From contig JAUYSE010000180.1 in assembly GCA_030696465.1 (NCBI GenBank), forward strand, positions 1 through 10,784: DNA of 10,784 nt, in the 5' to 3' direction. A program made the translations under genes and the position numbers. This document shows positions 1 through 6,574 of this stretch, piece after piece. The DNA is from Legionellaceae bacterium. Its GTDB lineage: Bacteria; Pseudomonadota; Gammaproteobacteria; Legionellales; Legionellaceae. Numbering within the stretch: position 1 is the stretch's first letter; every line of letters begins with the position of its first letter. The notes beneath the pieces were generated by a model. That model was not told the origin of the DNA. It made no database searches and worked only from the letters and a program-made list of their open reading frames with translations.

Positions 1-12
1 GCCGCGCGCGGC
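1..12. repeat. GC-rich perfect palindrome at the window edge
   Basis: The first 12 bases, GCCGCGCGCGGC, form a perfect palindrome in an otherwise AT-rich sequence. It may be the end of a longer inverted repeat or of a hairpin belonging to a gene left of the window; the edge prevents a decision. There is no T tract after it on the plus strand, so it is not a plus-strand intrinsic terminator as it stands. Confidence 0.35.
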
Positions 13-66
13 TCGGATAGGTCGTGCTAATTTTGCGAAAACTCCCACGTAAACTACAATAAGATA

Positions 67-72
67 TATAAT
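67..72 (+). promoter_or_regulatory. Candidate -10 box for the first orphan gene
   Basis: TATAAT at 67-72 matches the sigma-70 -10 consensus exactly and lies 22 bases before the ATG at 95. No convincing -35 hexamer is found 16-18 bases upstream (TTGCGA at 34-39 is too far away). A start near 79 would leave a leader of about 15 bases without a Shine-Dalgarno sequence. In AT-rich DNA a lone -10 match is weak evidence. Confidence 0.3.
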
Positions 73-94
73 AGACCAAAAAAGTCAGCCCACA

Positions 95-1555
95 ATGAAC
101 ATCCATGACATGCTTGATCAGCTGAAGCAAGAGGATCCTGCACCAGAAACGGAAGCAATAAAGGCTAACATTAAAAAAATTGTCAAAATATGTAACGATA
201 AATATTATAATCAATCATTTTTTGGCAGCGCTGCCTTAAATCGAAAAATGTTGCTTGATCCGCTCATTACTGACTTAGCGACCCCTGAGGTTATCCGTTA
301 TTTATTTACCAATAATGCAACTAAGCGTGAAATGATCGTGCGTAACAGTGGCGGTAACATAGCGCTTCGTGACGCGATTTACCATGCTTTTGATGATGGA
401 CTCGAAACAATTCGCTTAATGCCAAATAACGAATCACAGTACGGCGTGAATGCTTATCAGCGCCAGAAGGAAGCGTATGAAAAACACAGCAAACGAATGA
501 TTCAGCACATCAAAGTGGCATGCCAGTGTGACACTGCAGAGGTTGAAGATATAGTAATTGCTCCCAACCATCCATCACTCATAGACAAACTCGATCATGT
601 TGTTAAAGTCATTGAACAAATCACCTTAAACAAAGCCTCCAATAAGTTGTTGTCTGTCCCTGGATATAGACCAACAGACATCAGAAAACAAACCTGGAGG
701 GGGTTGAATAGATTGTGTAAAATTGCCGGAATAAAGTATGGTCCGTATGGTGCTATCGCTGGCATTCCGAGCTTGGATGCATTTTGTGAGCAAATACTCA
801 AAAGTCCGGAAGCACTCCTACATGGTGATGTTATACACTTATTTTATGATAGGGCTCATCTTGAAGCGGGTTTATCCGCTCGTTTTGGTGTATCAATCGC
901 AGGGAAAACTTATTTCTATCAAGATATTTTACGAATGATGATTAAGAAAATTCAGAAAAATCCAACATGGTACCCGGAAGCTCATGAACAGTTTACCGTA
1001 CGATTATCCATTGTCGCCAATGATTTAAGCCGTAGATTTCCAGATGAGATAAAAATGGTATACGCAGCAAGTCCCACCTCCTCTATTACTCTAGAAAATG
1101 CACTGAATGAACAAGACTGGGAAGCAATCCTAAAAATAGTCCACACTAAGAAACTGCAAGAAGATGACCTGAAGAAGATAGAGCAGAAAGCCGCTGCTTA
1201 TGGTGAATGGGGGCTGATCTATCAATGTGAAAAACAAAAACATCCGACCGAACGTATTTTGACACAAGGCCCTTTACAGAAGTCTCTTTATACGTTGCAA
1301 CTAGAAGAATTAACCCGAAAACTTCTACAAACTAATCAGTATCAGCTTGTATATCTACAAAACGAACAATATATTTTGCTCCAGGATGGAACCCGTTATA
1401 ACCTCAGCAAGATACTTAAATATGCAAATTTTGAGCATTTAAACTTTACTGAAACGGATTTCAATCATTACTATCGATATCATCAGAGTGAATCTATAGA
1501 TAAATCAAATCTTTTTTCTTGGGATTGTGGCTACGCACCTTATAAAAAACTTTAA
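95..1555 (+). CDS. Orphan 486-residue protein, effector-like, function unknown
   Basis: I do not recognise this protein as a known family. It appears soluble: no signal peptide, no clear membrane segment, mostly amphipathic helical composition with many Lys, Gln, Asn and Tyr residues. A Lys/Glu-rich helical stretch lies around residues 348-375, and the last 90 residues are rich in Tyr, Asn and Gln. The ATG at 95 has no Shine-Dalgarno sequence but is the first Met of the frame and lies close to a TATAAT box. The TAA stop (1553-1555) is followed in the same frame by AAA and then by the ATG of the next gene, so the two would read as one 995-codon frame but for this stop. A large orphan protein beside an ADP-ribosyltransferase-like gene suggests a secreted effector or effector half; this is inference. 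I looked for the SidE phosphodiesterase histidine motif and did not find it. Confidence 0.75.
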   Translation: MNIHDMLDQLKQEDPAPETEAIKANIKKIVKICNDKYYNQSFFGSAALNRKMLLDPLITDLATPEVIRYLFTNNATKREMIVRNSGGNIALRDAIYHAFDDGLETIRLMPNNESQYGVNAYQRQKEAYEKHSKRMIQHIKVACQCDTAEVEDIVIAPNHPSLIDKLDHVVKVIEQITLNKASNKLLSVPGYRPTDIRKQTWRGLNRLCKIAGIKYGPYGAIAGIPSLDAFCEQILKSPEALLHGDVIHLFYDRAHLEAGLSARFGVSIAGKTYFYQDILRMMIKKIQKNPTWYPEAHEQFTVRLSIVANDLSRRFPDEIKMVYAASPTSSITLENALNEQDWEAILKIVHTKKLQEDDLKKIEQKAAAYGEWGLIYQCEKQKHPTERILTQGPLQKSLYTLQLEELTRKLLQTNQYQLVYLQNEQYILLQDGTRYNLSKILKYANFEHLNFTETDFNHYYRYHQSESIDKSNLFSWDCGYAPYKKL

Positions 1556-1558
1556 AAA

Positions 1559-3082
1559 ATGTATCCTGAGTTGAGAAAGTCCGAAATGCTTGCGATTAAT
1601 TTATATACCACAAATAAGAGTGCATTTATGAATGGTTTTATGCGTGGAAATATTCACCCGTATTATGGTGTTTACACCCCTATTCGTGACGTCCTTCTTC
1701 ACTCGGTGATGTGTGCCAGTGGCTTAAGCAAACTTCCAGAAACCAATATTCAAGAATCCCATCGTTATGAAAACCTTTTCGACCTCAATGAGCATCGAAA
1801 CCGTATTCGTGCCGCAACTGAGAAGGGAGTGATAAGCTTATCAGGCTTCGTCAGTACCACCGTGGATGGTTGTGAAATATTAAGCAGTCAGATTACCCCC
1901 ACCATGGATAATTTGAAAACATTTCATTTAAAGTATGGCACTGCCTACATCGTTACTCCTCACAAAATATTTTATATCTCGAAATCCACCCATAATTCAA
2001 ACGCAACGATTAAAAGTCTAAAGGTTTCTTCTACTCATCGAAACAACCTTAATAAGAACATAAAACCGAATGAAAGGAGAACCTTAACGCATGACGAGTT
2101 AAACCAGATGTGGCAATATACCGCCCTTCATCATAAAGAGCTTTATAAGCCTTATAGTAACGTGCATTTTACTTTTAAAAATTTGCGCGGAAAATATATT
2201 GCCCCTCTTTCTATGTTCTCTTATGAAAATGAGTTTTTAGTCTCTCCAACGGATGTACAAATTGAACAGTTTCATCAATCAGGAGAGCGCAGTTATTTTA
2301 CCTGCTCACCAGTTCGTCCTTTGGATGCGCAGAATGTGAGGAAAACGTTTACGCTTCAAGAGCAAGATACCTTACAAGATCTGGAAGATTATCTCCATCA
2401 GCAGATCACCGCTCTAACGCCCCCCAGCGAGAAATTAGTTGCTTTCAAAGACTGTCTCAAAAAAGTCACTGCTTTAAAAAAAAATCCGACCTCAAACAAA
2501 GCGTATACAAAAAAAATTATCGCGCTTACTGAAAAAATTAAAAACATAGATAAGAAAGCATTTCAGACAGTATCCGGAGATATTTTTAGTTTTGTTATCG
2601 AACTACTGAAGCAAGAGAAAATCGTATTATCAAAAGAGGAATCGGACACCTTACAAAACAATACTGAGCTTCAGCAAGCTATTATTATATTCGTACTGAG
2701 TTGCCATAAACTCCATCATGATAAGCTAAGCACGAGCAAGAAAAACGCATTAAAACAGTATCAGATTGACACCATTAAGCTCTCTTTGAAAGGTGCAGAT
2801 GCCTTTATCAACGGATACGCTTGTCTTCAAAACAAAGTACTGTCCAGTATTCATGATAATGCCATTGTGAGAGGGATACGACAGTTTTTTTACTTGTTAT
2901 TAATTCCATTTACCTCCATGAAATTAAACACGATCCATACACTTCTCGATGTGTGCTCCAGAGATGACTTACAACAACGCCTTATAGTGGCTCAGCAAAA
3001 GATTAATTTAAGCATCTTTAAAACAAAGAAATCAGAAAGCCCCCCATCTGCCCCCCCTAAACCACCATTAACTCATAAATAA
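1559..3082 (+). CDS. Probable R-S-E mono-ADP-ribosyltransferase with helical C-terminal region
   Basis: The N-terminal half resembles arginine-specific ADP-ribosyltransferases, which move ADP-ribose from NAD+ to a target protein. Residues 9-30 fit the opening helix of the fold (AINLYT, then MNGFMRG). R69 in SHRYE is the candidate NAD-binding arginine. FVSTT (97-101) fits the STS motif. GKYIAPLSMFSYENEFL (211-227) fits the final strand, with E223-x-E225 as the catalytic ExE pair. The S99 to E225 distance is longer than usual in the family, implying an insertion around 130-200. Residues 280-500 are Lys-rich and helical, with a hydrophobic patch near 445-460 and a proline-rich end (PPSAPPKPP). 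No Shine-Dalgarno sequence precedes the ATG; with 3 bases between genes, translation would need coupling to, or readthrough of, the upstream stop. The gene ends inside the convergent helicase gene. A toxin or secreted effector role is inferred. Motif spacing leaves real doubt about the domain. Confidence 0.6.
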   Translation: MYPELRKSEMLAINLYTTNKSAFMNGFMRGNIHPYYGVYTPIRDVLLHSVMCASGLSKLPETNIQESHRYENLFDLNEHRNRIRAATEKGVISLSGFVSTTVDGCEILSSQITPTMDNLKTFHLKYGTAYIVTPHKIFYISKSTHNSNATIKSLKVSSTHRNNLNKNIKPNERRTLTHDELNQMWQYTALHHKELYKPYSNVHFTFKNLRGKYIAPLSMFSYENEFLVSPTDVQIEQFHQSGERSYFTCSPVRPLDAQNVRKTFTLQEQDTLQDLEDYLHQQITALTPPSEKLVAFKDCLKKVTALKKNPTSNKAYTKKIIALTEKIKNIDKKAFQTVSGDIFSFVIELLKQEKIVLSKEESDTLQNNTELQQAIIIFVLSCHKLHHDKLSTSKKNALKQYQIDTIKLSLKGADAFINGYACLQNKVLSSIHDNAIVRGIRQFFYLLLIPFTSMKLNTIHTLLDVCSRDDLQQRLIVAQQKINLSIFKTKKSESPPSAPPKPPLTHK

Positions 3083-4744
3083 TCTTACGATTTTAAGAAC
3101 AACATAAGAATATTTTCCCTCAAATTTCTCATACAGCGGTTGCAAGGCGCCATTTTCTGATTTTTCAAACTCAGCAAAAATAACCTGAAATTCTTCTTTC
3201 GAAATAGCATCCTTAAGATGCTTAATAGAAGCGCTGTCTAGCTGTTTTAAACCTTTAAGTTTCTCGAGATGACTAATTATTGTGCCAATAGATAATTCTC
3301 GCTTCTCCGCTATTGCGTCAATCGATAAATTTTCTTTTAACAAAGCCAGAGTGATCATGTGCGTAGGAACGGTTATTTTTTTTATTTTTTTCACGGATTT
3401 TGGAACCATTATGGTACTCCCCTCAAAACGCTCTATCAAAGTTTTTTGATGGGATTGTTCCTTTTCTTCTTCTGGTAAATTTTGTAAATACTGCTCTAAA
3501 ACCTCAGAGCTCTCCATAAAGCTTTTATCTTGCTGAAGGATCTTAGGATGTACGGTTAAGGCCATTTCATTCAAGTTCATTAATTTTAAACCCGTTAAGC
3601 TACGCACCCTTGATAAAGCGACATATCCCATGCCAGGCTCAAATGCATCGCCTAAATCGATCTCCGCCGCATCCAATGTCATTCCTTGGCTTTTATGAAT
3701 GGTAATAGCCCAGGCCAACCGAAGCGGAATCTGTCTAATGGTGGCACGAACGGTCCCTCCCTCTTCATATTTCCATTCTTCTGGGTAAGCCACGATGATG
3801 ACATCATCATACGTTTTAACAACCGGCCAACCTGCATTCTTCTCAAATCCGACGACCACTCCACGCGTCCCATTCACATACCGAGCGGCATTATCATTCT
3901 TAACAAACATCACTTCAGCACCAATTTTTAACCTTAGTTGTCCTGCAGCAAGACAGCTTTTTTTAAGCCCCTCAACCAAAGCACTAAAGCCATCAGTTGC
4001 CATCGTGAATGTTTTTTCTGGTCCTTGAATATCCGCAAGCTCTCGCTCATTGATGGTATCTACATTAATATTGCGTGAGTAGAGTTTGGTTGCTTTGGTG
4101 AACCCTTCCGGTTCTTTTTTATATCGAGTGCGTAAAGGAACTTTTGTATGTTCCCCCGCAGTGCCACTACGTATATCATTGAGAACATCTAGTAATGCAT
4201 CATTTCCCTGTCGGTGTTGCTCAGACAAATAACAAATTTGGAAATCGCCTGTATTCCAGGCGGCAGCTTCAAACGCAAAGAGCTTTTCTTCCATCAATGG
4301 ACCAGAAGATACCGGCGGTAACTGAAAAAAATCACCACAGAGAATCACTTGTATCCCACCAAAAGCTTTATCGTTATAAAGGATATAACGTGCGGCTAAA
4401 TCTACCATATCTAATTGGTGCTTATGCAACATAGATACCTCATCAATGATAAGGACCTTCGTTTTTTTATAGTTGCTTTTGATCCGACTGGTTTTCAGGA
4501 GTAATTCTAAGTCTCGTTGAGTGAGTGTATCTCTCACCCCAATTCCAGACCACGAGTGTATCGTTGTACCCTGCAAGTGAGTTGCCGCAATACCTGTAGA
4601 GGCAGTTACTGCCACCTTTACATGATGGTCTTTAAGGTAGCGAATATATTGGTTTAATAAATACGTTTTACCTGAGCCTGCAGCGCCGGTAAGGAAAATA
4701 TTTTTCCCCATTTTTAATAAATTAAAGGCATCTTCTTGTTTCAT
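3068..4744 (-). CDS. PIF1-like SF1B DNA helicase with C-terminal helix-turn-helix
   Basis: This is a PIF1-family ATPase, expected to unwind DNA 5' to 3' in repair, recombination or at structured DNA. Visible motifs in order are: Walker A GAAGSGKT (20-27); motif Ia TASTGIAA (47-54); Walker B IIDEVSM (99-105); motif III GDFFQLPPV (137-145); SEQHRQ (174-179) with the motif IV arginine; VMFVKND (278-284) and NGTRG (291-295); motif V IHKSQG (349-354); motif VI ALSRV (376-380). From about residue 461 a helix-turn-helix like the one at the C-terminus of RecQ and some PIF1 proteins appears (pattern TLALL, SIDAIAEKRELS, TIISHLEKL), probably a DNA- or partner-binding add-on. The ATG at 4744 puts Walker A at residue 20, normal for the family; only a weak AAGAGA lies upstream. 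It is divergent from the CMD gene and overlaps the ART-like gene by 15 bases tail to tail. Confidence 0.93.
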   Translation of the reverse strand: MKQEDAFNLLKMGKNIFLTGAAGSGKTYLLNQYIRYLKDHHVKVAVTASTGIAATHLQGTTIHSWSGIGVRDTLTQRDLELLLKTSRIKSNYKKTKVLIIDEVSMLHKHQLDMVDLAARYILYNDKAFGGIQVILCGDFFQLPPVSSGPLMEEKLFAFEAAAWNTGDFQICYLSEQHRQGNDALLDVLNDIRSGTAGEHTKVPLRTRYKKEPEGFTKATKLYSRNINVDTINERELADIQGPEKTFTMATDGFSALVEGLKKSCLAAGQLRLKIGAEVMFVKNDNAARYVNGTRGVVVGFEKNAGWPVVKTYDDVIIVAYPEEWKYEEGGTVRATIRQIPLRLAWAITIHKSQGMTLDAAEIDLGDAFEPGMGYVALSRVRSLTGLKLMNLNEMALTVHPKILQQDKSFMESSEVLEQYLQNLPEEEKEQSHQKTLIERFEGSTIMVPKSVKKIKKITVPTHMITLALLKENLSIDAIAEKRELSIGTIISHLEKLKGLKQLDSASIKHLKDAISKEEFQVIFAEFEKSENGALQPLYEKFEGKYSYVVLKIVRLFMS

Positions 4745-4863
4745 GAATAGATGATCTCTTTGATTAGCATATGATGTGGACTCAATTCAATTTCCATGGA
4801 GCGTAAGTATATAGGAGGAGTTTTGTTGCAAGCAATGAGTAATGATAGATGAGGGACAGATTC

Positions 4864-4892
4864 TTGTGCTTATAAGTTAAGCGCTATACAAT
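4864..4892 (+). promoter_or_regulatory. Candidate sigma-70 promoter for the CMD gene
   Basis: TTGTGC (4864-4869) and TACAAT (4887-4892) are separated by 17 bases. The -10 box matches 5 of 6 consensus positions and the -35 matches 3 of 6. Transcription would start near 4899, about 26 bases before the ATG at 4925. It lies in the 180-base gap between divergent genes, where a promoter is expected. Confidence 0.4.
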
Positions 4893-4924
4893 GAATTTAC
4901 TTCCTCTTATTGAGAAAAAAAACC

Positions 4925-5266
4925 ATGAGTAAAGAGTACAAAGAAATCACCAAAGATATTTCAGAATCCGTGGCAAAACTACGAAAAGAAATGCCCGATC
5001 TGATGAATGGATTCGGGGCGCTCAAAAAAGCAGCGACACAAGCAGGCGCTCTTGATGTTAAAACCAAAGAACTCATTGCGCTTGCACTTGGCGTCGCCGC
5101 CCGTTGTGATGGCTGTATTGGCTTTCATGCTCAAGCATTGGTCCAATTAAAAACCTCTCGTGCTGAACTCTTAGAAACACTCGGCATGGCTATTTATATG
5201 GGGGGCGGGCCCTCTCTGATGTACGCGGCAGATGCTTTACAAGCCTTTGAAGAGTTTTCAAAATAA
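4925..5266 (+). CDS. Carboxymuconolactone decarboxylase / AhpD-like protein
   Basis: This 113-residue protein is a single CMD/AhpD-fold domain. The family mark is KTKELIALALGVAARCDGCIGFH: Glu49, the redox pair C61-x-x-C64 and His68 match the AhpD-type catalytic set (Glu, CxxC, His). Members with this set usually act in thiol-dependent peroxide reduction, whereas true carboxymuconolactone decarboxylases lack the CxxC pair, so a redox role is more likely than aromatic degradation. The helical region before it (NGFGALKKAA) and the segment after it (GMAIYMGGGPSLMYAADAL) also fit the family. The ATG at 4925 was chosen over a TTG at 4910 because it gives the usual short N-terminus; only a weak GAG lies upstream. 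It appears monocistronic: its own promoter candidate precedes it and hairpins follow the stop. The exact substrate is unknown. Confidence 0.9.
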   Translation: MSKEYKEITKDISESVAKLRKEMPDLMNGFGALKKAATQAGALDVKTKELIALALGVAARCDGCIGFHAQALVQLKTSRAELLETLGMAIYMGGGPSLMYAADALQAFEEFSK

Positions 5267-5284
5267 AAACTATCAAATCTTTCA

Positions 5285-5313
5285 GAGGAATAGTTGTATG
5301 GTAACTATTCCTC
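5285..5313 (+). terminator. Perfect 11-bp hairpin after the CMD gene
   Basis: GAGGAATAGTT (5285-5295) and AACTATTCCTC (5303-5313) are perfect inverted repeats separated by 7 bases, beginning 18 bases after the CMD stop. The sequence after it (GACTTTCGATTTTG) is only moderately T-rich, so it may protect the mRNA 3' end or act as a weak terminator rather than a full one. A better terminator follows at 5386-5411. Confidence 0.45.
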
Positions 5314-5333
5314 GACTTTCGATTTTGTAAGTA

Positions 5334-5390
5334 ATTCTCGCCTAATTATATCAGTGGTAACAAAACAGCATTTTGGGGTTGGGCGAGAAT
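5334..5390 (+). other. Long-range inverted repeat competing with a terminator
   Basis: ATTCTCGCC (5334-5342) is perfectly complementary to GGCGAGAAT (5382-5390), enclosing 39 bases that contain a small CAAAA/TTTTG hairpin (5361-5365 with 5371-5375). The right arm covers five bases of the 5' arm of the terminator at 5386-5402, so in RNA the two pairings exclude each other. In addition AAAACAG (5362-5368) can pair with CTGTTTT (5401-5407), which would give a pseudoknot and also occupy the terminator's 3' arm. The arrangement is what an attenuator or riboswitch expression platform looks like. That it works as one is inference. Confidence 0.35.
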
Positions 5391-5411
5391 GGCTGCCGTT
5401 CTGTTTTTTTT
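5386..5411 (+). terminator. Intrinsic terminator upstream of the CGCC-tail gene
   Basis: AGAATGG (5386-5392) pairs with CCGTTCT (5396-5402), seven pairs including one G-T wobble, closing a three-base CTG loop. It is followed by G and eight consecutive T residues (5404-5411). This is the best intrinsic terminator in the window. It would stop transcripts coming from the CMD gene before they reach the gene at 5475, unless the upstream segment 5334-5342 captures its 5' arm. Confidence 0.6.
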
Positions 5412-5436
5412 GGATGCATATATATCATATATGTAT

Positions 5437-5442
5437 TATAAT
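5437..5442 (+). promoter_or_regulatory. Candidate -10 box for the CGCC-tail gene
   Basis: TATAAT at 5437-5442 is a perfect -10 hexamer, 32 bases before the ATG at 5475. No good -35 lies at the right distance; instead the spacer holds an AT palindrome, CATATAT ATC ATATATG (5417-5433), which could be an operator or simply AT-rich promoter DNA. Confidence 0.35.
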
Positions 5443-5474
5443 GCTCAAAATTATCCACTTTTAAATACATCACC

Positions 5475-6530
5475 ATGCCCGAGCTAACATTTGATACTAA
5501 AATTACTCCTCACCTAGAGACAATCGAATGCTTTTTTCAAGAATGGATGGGAGGCACTTTAGAACAACGCCAAGAATTATATACTTGGATGCTCTCTATA
5601 AAAAAAGAGAAAAGATTCAATCATCAACCCACGCTGGAATCCCTCGCAAATTTTCTTTCATCTACAGAAAATACGTATGACGCAATACTAGAGGGCTTAA
5701 AAACCAAAGGTTATATTCTCGGCGAAATCGAGGTTAATTATGTATTATTAAGCGCCATCATGACCCTTGCTGAAAATTGGTCAACTGTACTTTGTCTGCT
5801 CGTAAAAGCATTCTACGAAACAGCCCTACTATTCAATCAACCCGATTTCCCCCCTGTTTCTCTCAATGCGCCTGATGAAACTGGTTTACTCAGCCTTGCC
5901 CAGAATCCCAGTCTTATGCAACTCTGTGCGTATTCGCTGGCGAACAACCAATACTATTACGAAGATTGTGCGCAACGAAACAAGCACTATAAAAAGAAAA
6001 TGGCAGCAGAAGGCAAAGAAATCCCTCGTTTAGTGCCTCCAGCAGCTATTCAACAGCGTATCTTGATACCTGATGACCTCCGTTCTTGGGAAGACTGGCA
6101 ATCGATATATCCCTTATTCAAAACGGATGCGGAGCGCCAGAAAATTTTTGATGAACAAAAAATGTCGATTATAACCGCATTAACGGTTGCAAAAGTACCC
6201 TATAAAGACGCTACCCCTTTCTTGCCTTCACAAGTACGCGCAGACGGCTGGGTAGAACAGCACATAATGACGTGCGCAGCCAATGCTCAAGCCGAACAGC
6301 TTGACTCGCTCCCTGCAACCACCCCCAATTTAGAAGCACCACAAGACCCCTCTGTAATGCCCCCTCGAGCCGCTACACCGCGTTCTCCCAGAACAACAGC
6401 TGAATACTCTTGCTCTTTCATGCCGCCACCTCCAAAGACCCCCATCAAAATCGAGTCTAATGAACCTAGCGCTACTTCGAATGAACCTAGCACTACTTCG
6501 AAGGGGTTTTTTACTTGTGGATGTTGTTAA
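5475..6530 (+). CDS. Orphan 351-residue protein with Pro/Ser/Thr-rich tail ending CGCC
   Basis: I do not recognise a family. Residues 1-275 look like a mostly helical soluble domain (WMGGTLEQRQELYTWML; a hydrophobic stretch near 90-118 with many Leu, Val and Ala that could be a buried helix). From about residue 276 the protein becomes low-complexity and rich in Pro, Ser and Thr (PPRAATPRSPR, MPPPPKTP), followed by a tandem repeat NEPSATS/NEPSTTS (329-342) and the end SKGFFTCGCC. A flexible linker plus terminal cysteines resembles the membrane tails of Rab GTPases, where -CC or -CXC ends are geranylgeranylated, so a host-lipidated effector is an attractive guess. A metal site or palmitoylation would also fit. 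The ATG at 5475 lacks a Shine-Dalgarno sequence, as do the two large orphan genes at the left. Flanked by its own -10 candidate and a weak terminator, it is probably transcribed alone. Confidence 0.75.
   Translation: MPELTFDTKITPHLETIECFFQEWMGGTLEQRQELYTWMLSIKKEKRFNHQPTLESLANFLSSTENTYDAILEGLKTKGYILGEIEVNYVLLSAIMTLAENWSTVLCLLVKAFYETALLFNQPDFPPVSLNAPDETGLLSLAQNPSLMQLCAYSLANNQYYYEDCAQRNKHYKKKMAAEGKEIPRLVPPAAIQQRILIPDDLRSWEDWQSIYPLFKTDAERQKIFDEQKMSIITALTVAKVPYKDATPFLPSQVRADGWVEQHIMTCAANAQAEQLDSLPATTPNLEAPQDPSVMPPRAATPRSPRTTAEYSCSFMPPPPKTPIKIESNEPSATSNEPSTTSKGFFTCGCC
6459..6500 (+). repeat. Two-copy 21-bp tandem repeat inside the CGCC-tail gene
   Basis: Copies at 6459-6479 and 6480-6500 differ by one base (G versus A at the thirteenth position) and encode NEPSATS and NEPSTTS. 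The unit keeps the reading frame and sits directly before the last nine residues, so copy-number change would alter only linker length. Confidence 0.9.
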
Positions 6531-6550
6531 GCTCTATCCTATTTTTAGAG

Positions 6551-6571
6551 AAAGAACTCCTGTACTTTTTT
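6551..6571. terminator. Weak hairpin with T tract between convergent genes
   Basis: AAAGAAC (6551-6557) and GTACTTT (6562-6568) pair except for one A-A mismatch, around a TCCT loop, followed by three more T residues. It lies in the 44-base gap between the convergent CGCC-tail gene and ung and could serve the plus strand. The stem is weak and AT-rich, so this is a tentative call. Confidence 0.25.
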
Positions 6572-6574
6572 GAA

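Noticed and set aside
95..1555. SidE-type phosphodiesterase domain in the first orphan protein, which would make a SidE-like pair with the ART domain
   Set aside because: The histidine motif of the SidE phosphodiesterase is not present; LLHGDVIH is only a superficial resemblance.
3679..4434. Short open frames overlapping the helicase gene on both strands
   Set aside because: The helicase frame carries all SF1B motifs through this stretch without interruption, so the overlapping frames are fortuitous.
4910..4924. TTG start at 4910 for the CMD gene
   Set aside because: It adds a low-complexity RKKT stretch and has no ribosome site; the ATG at 4925 gives the usual family N-terminus.
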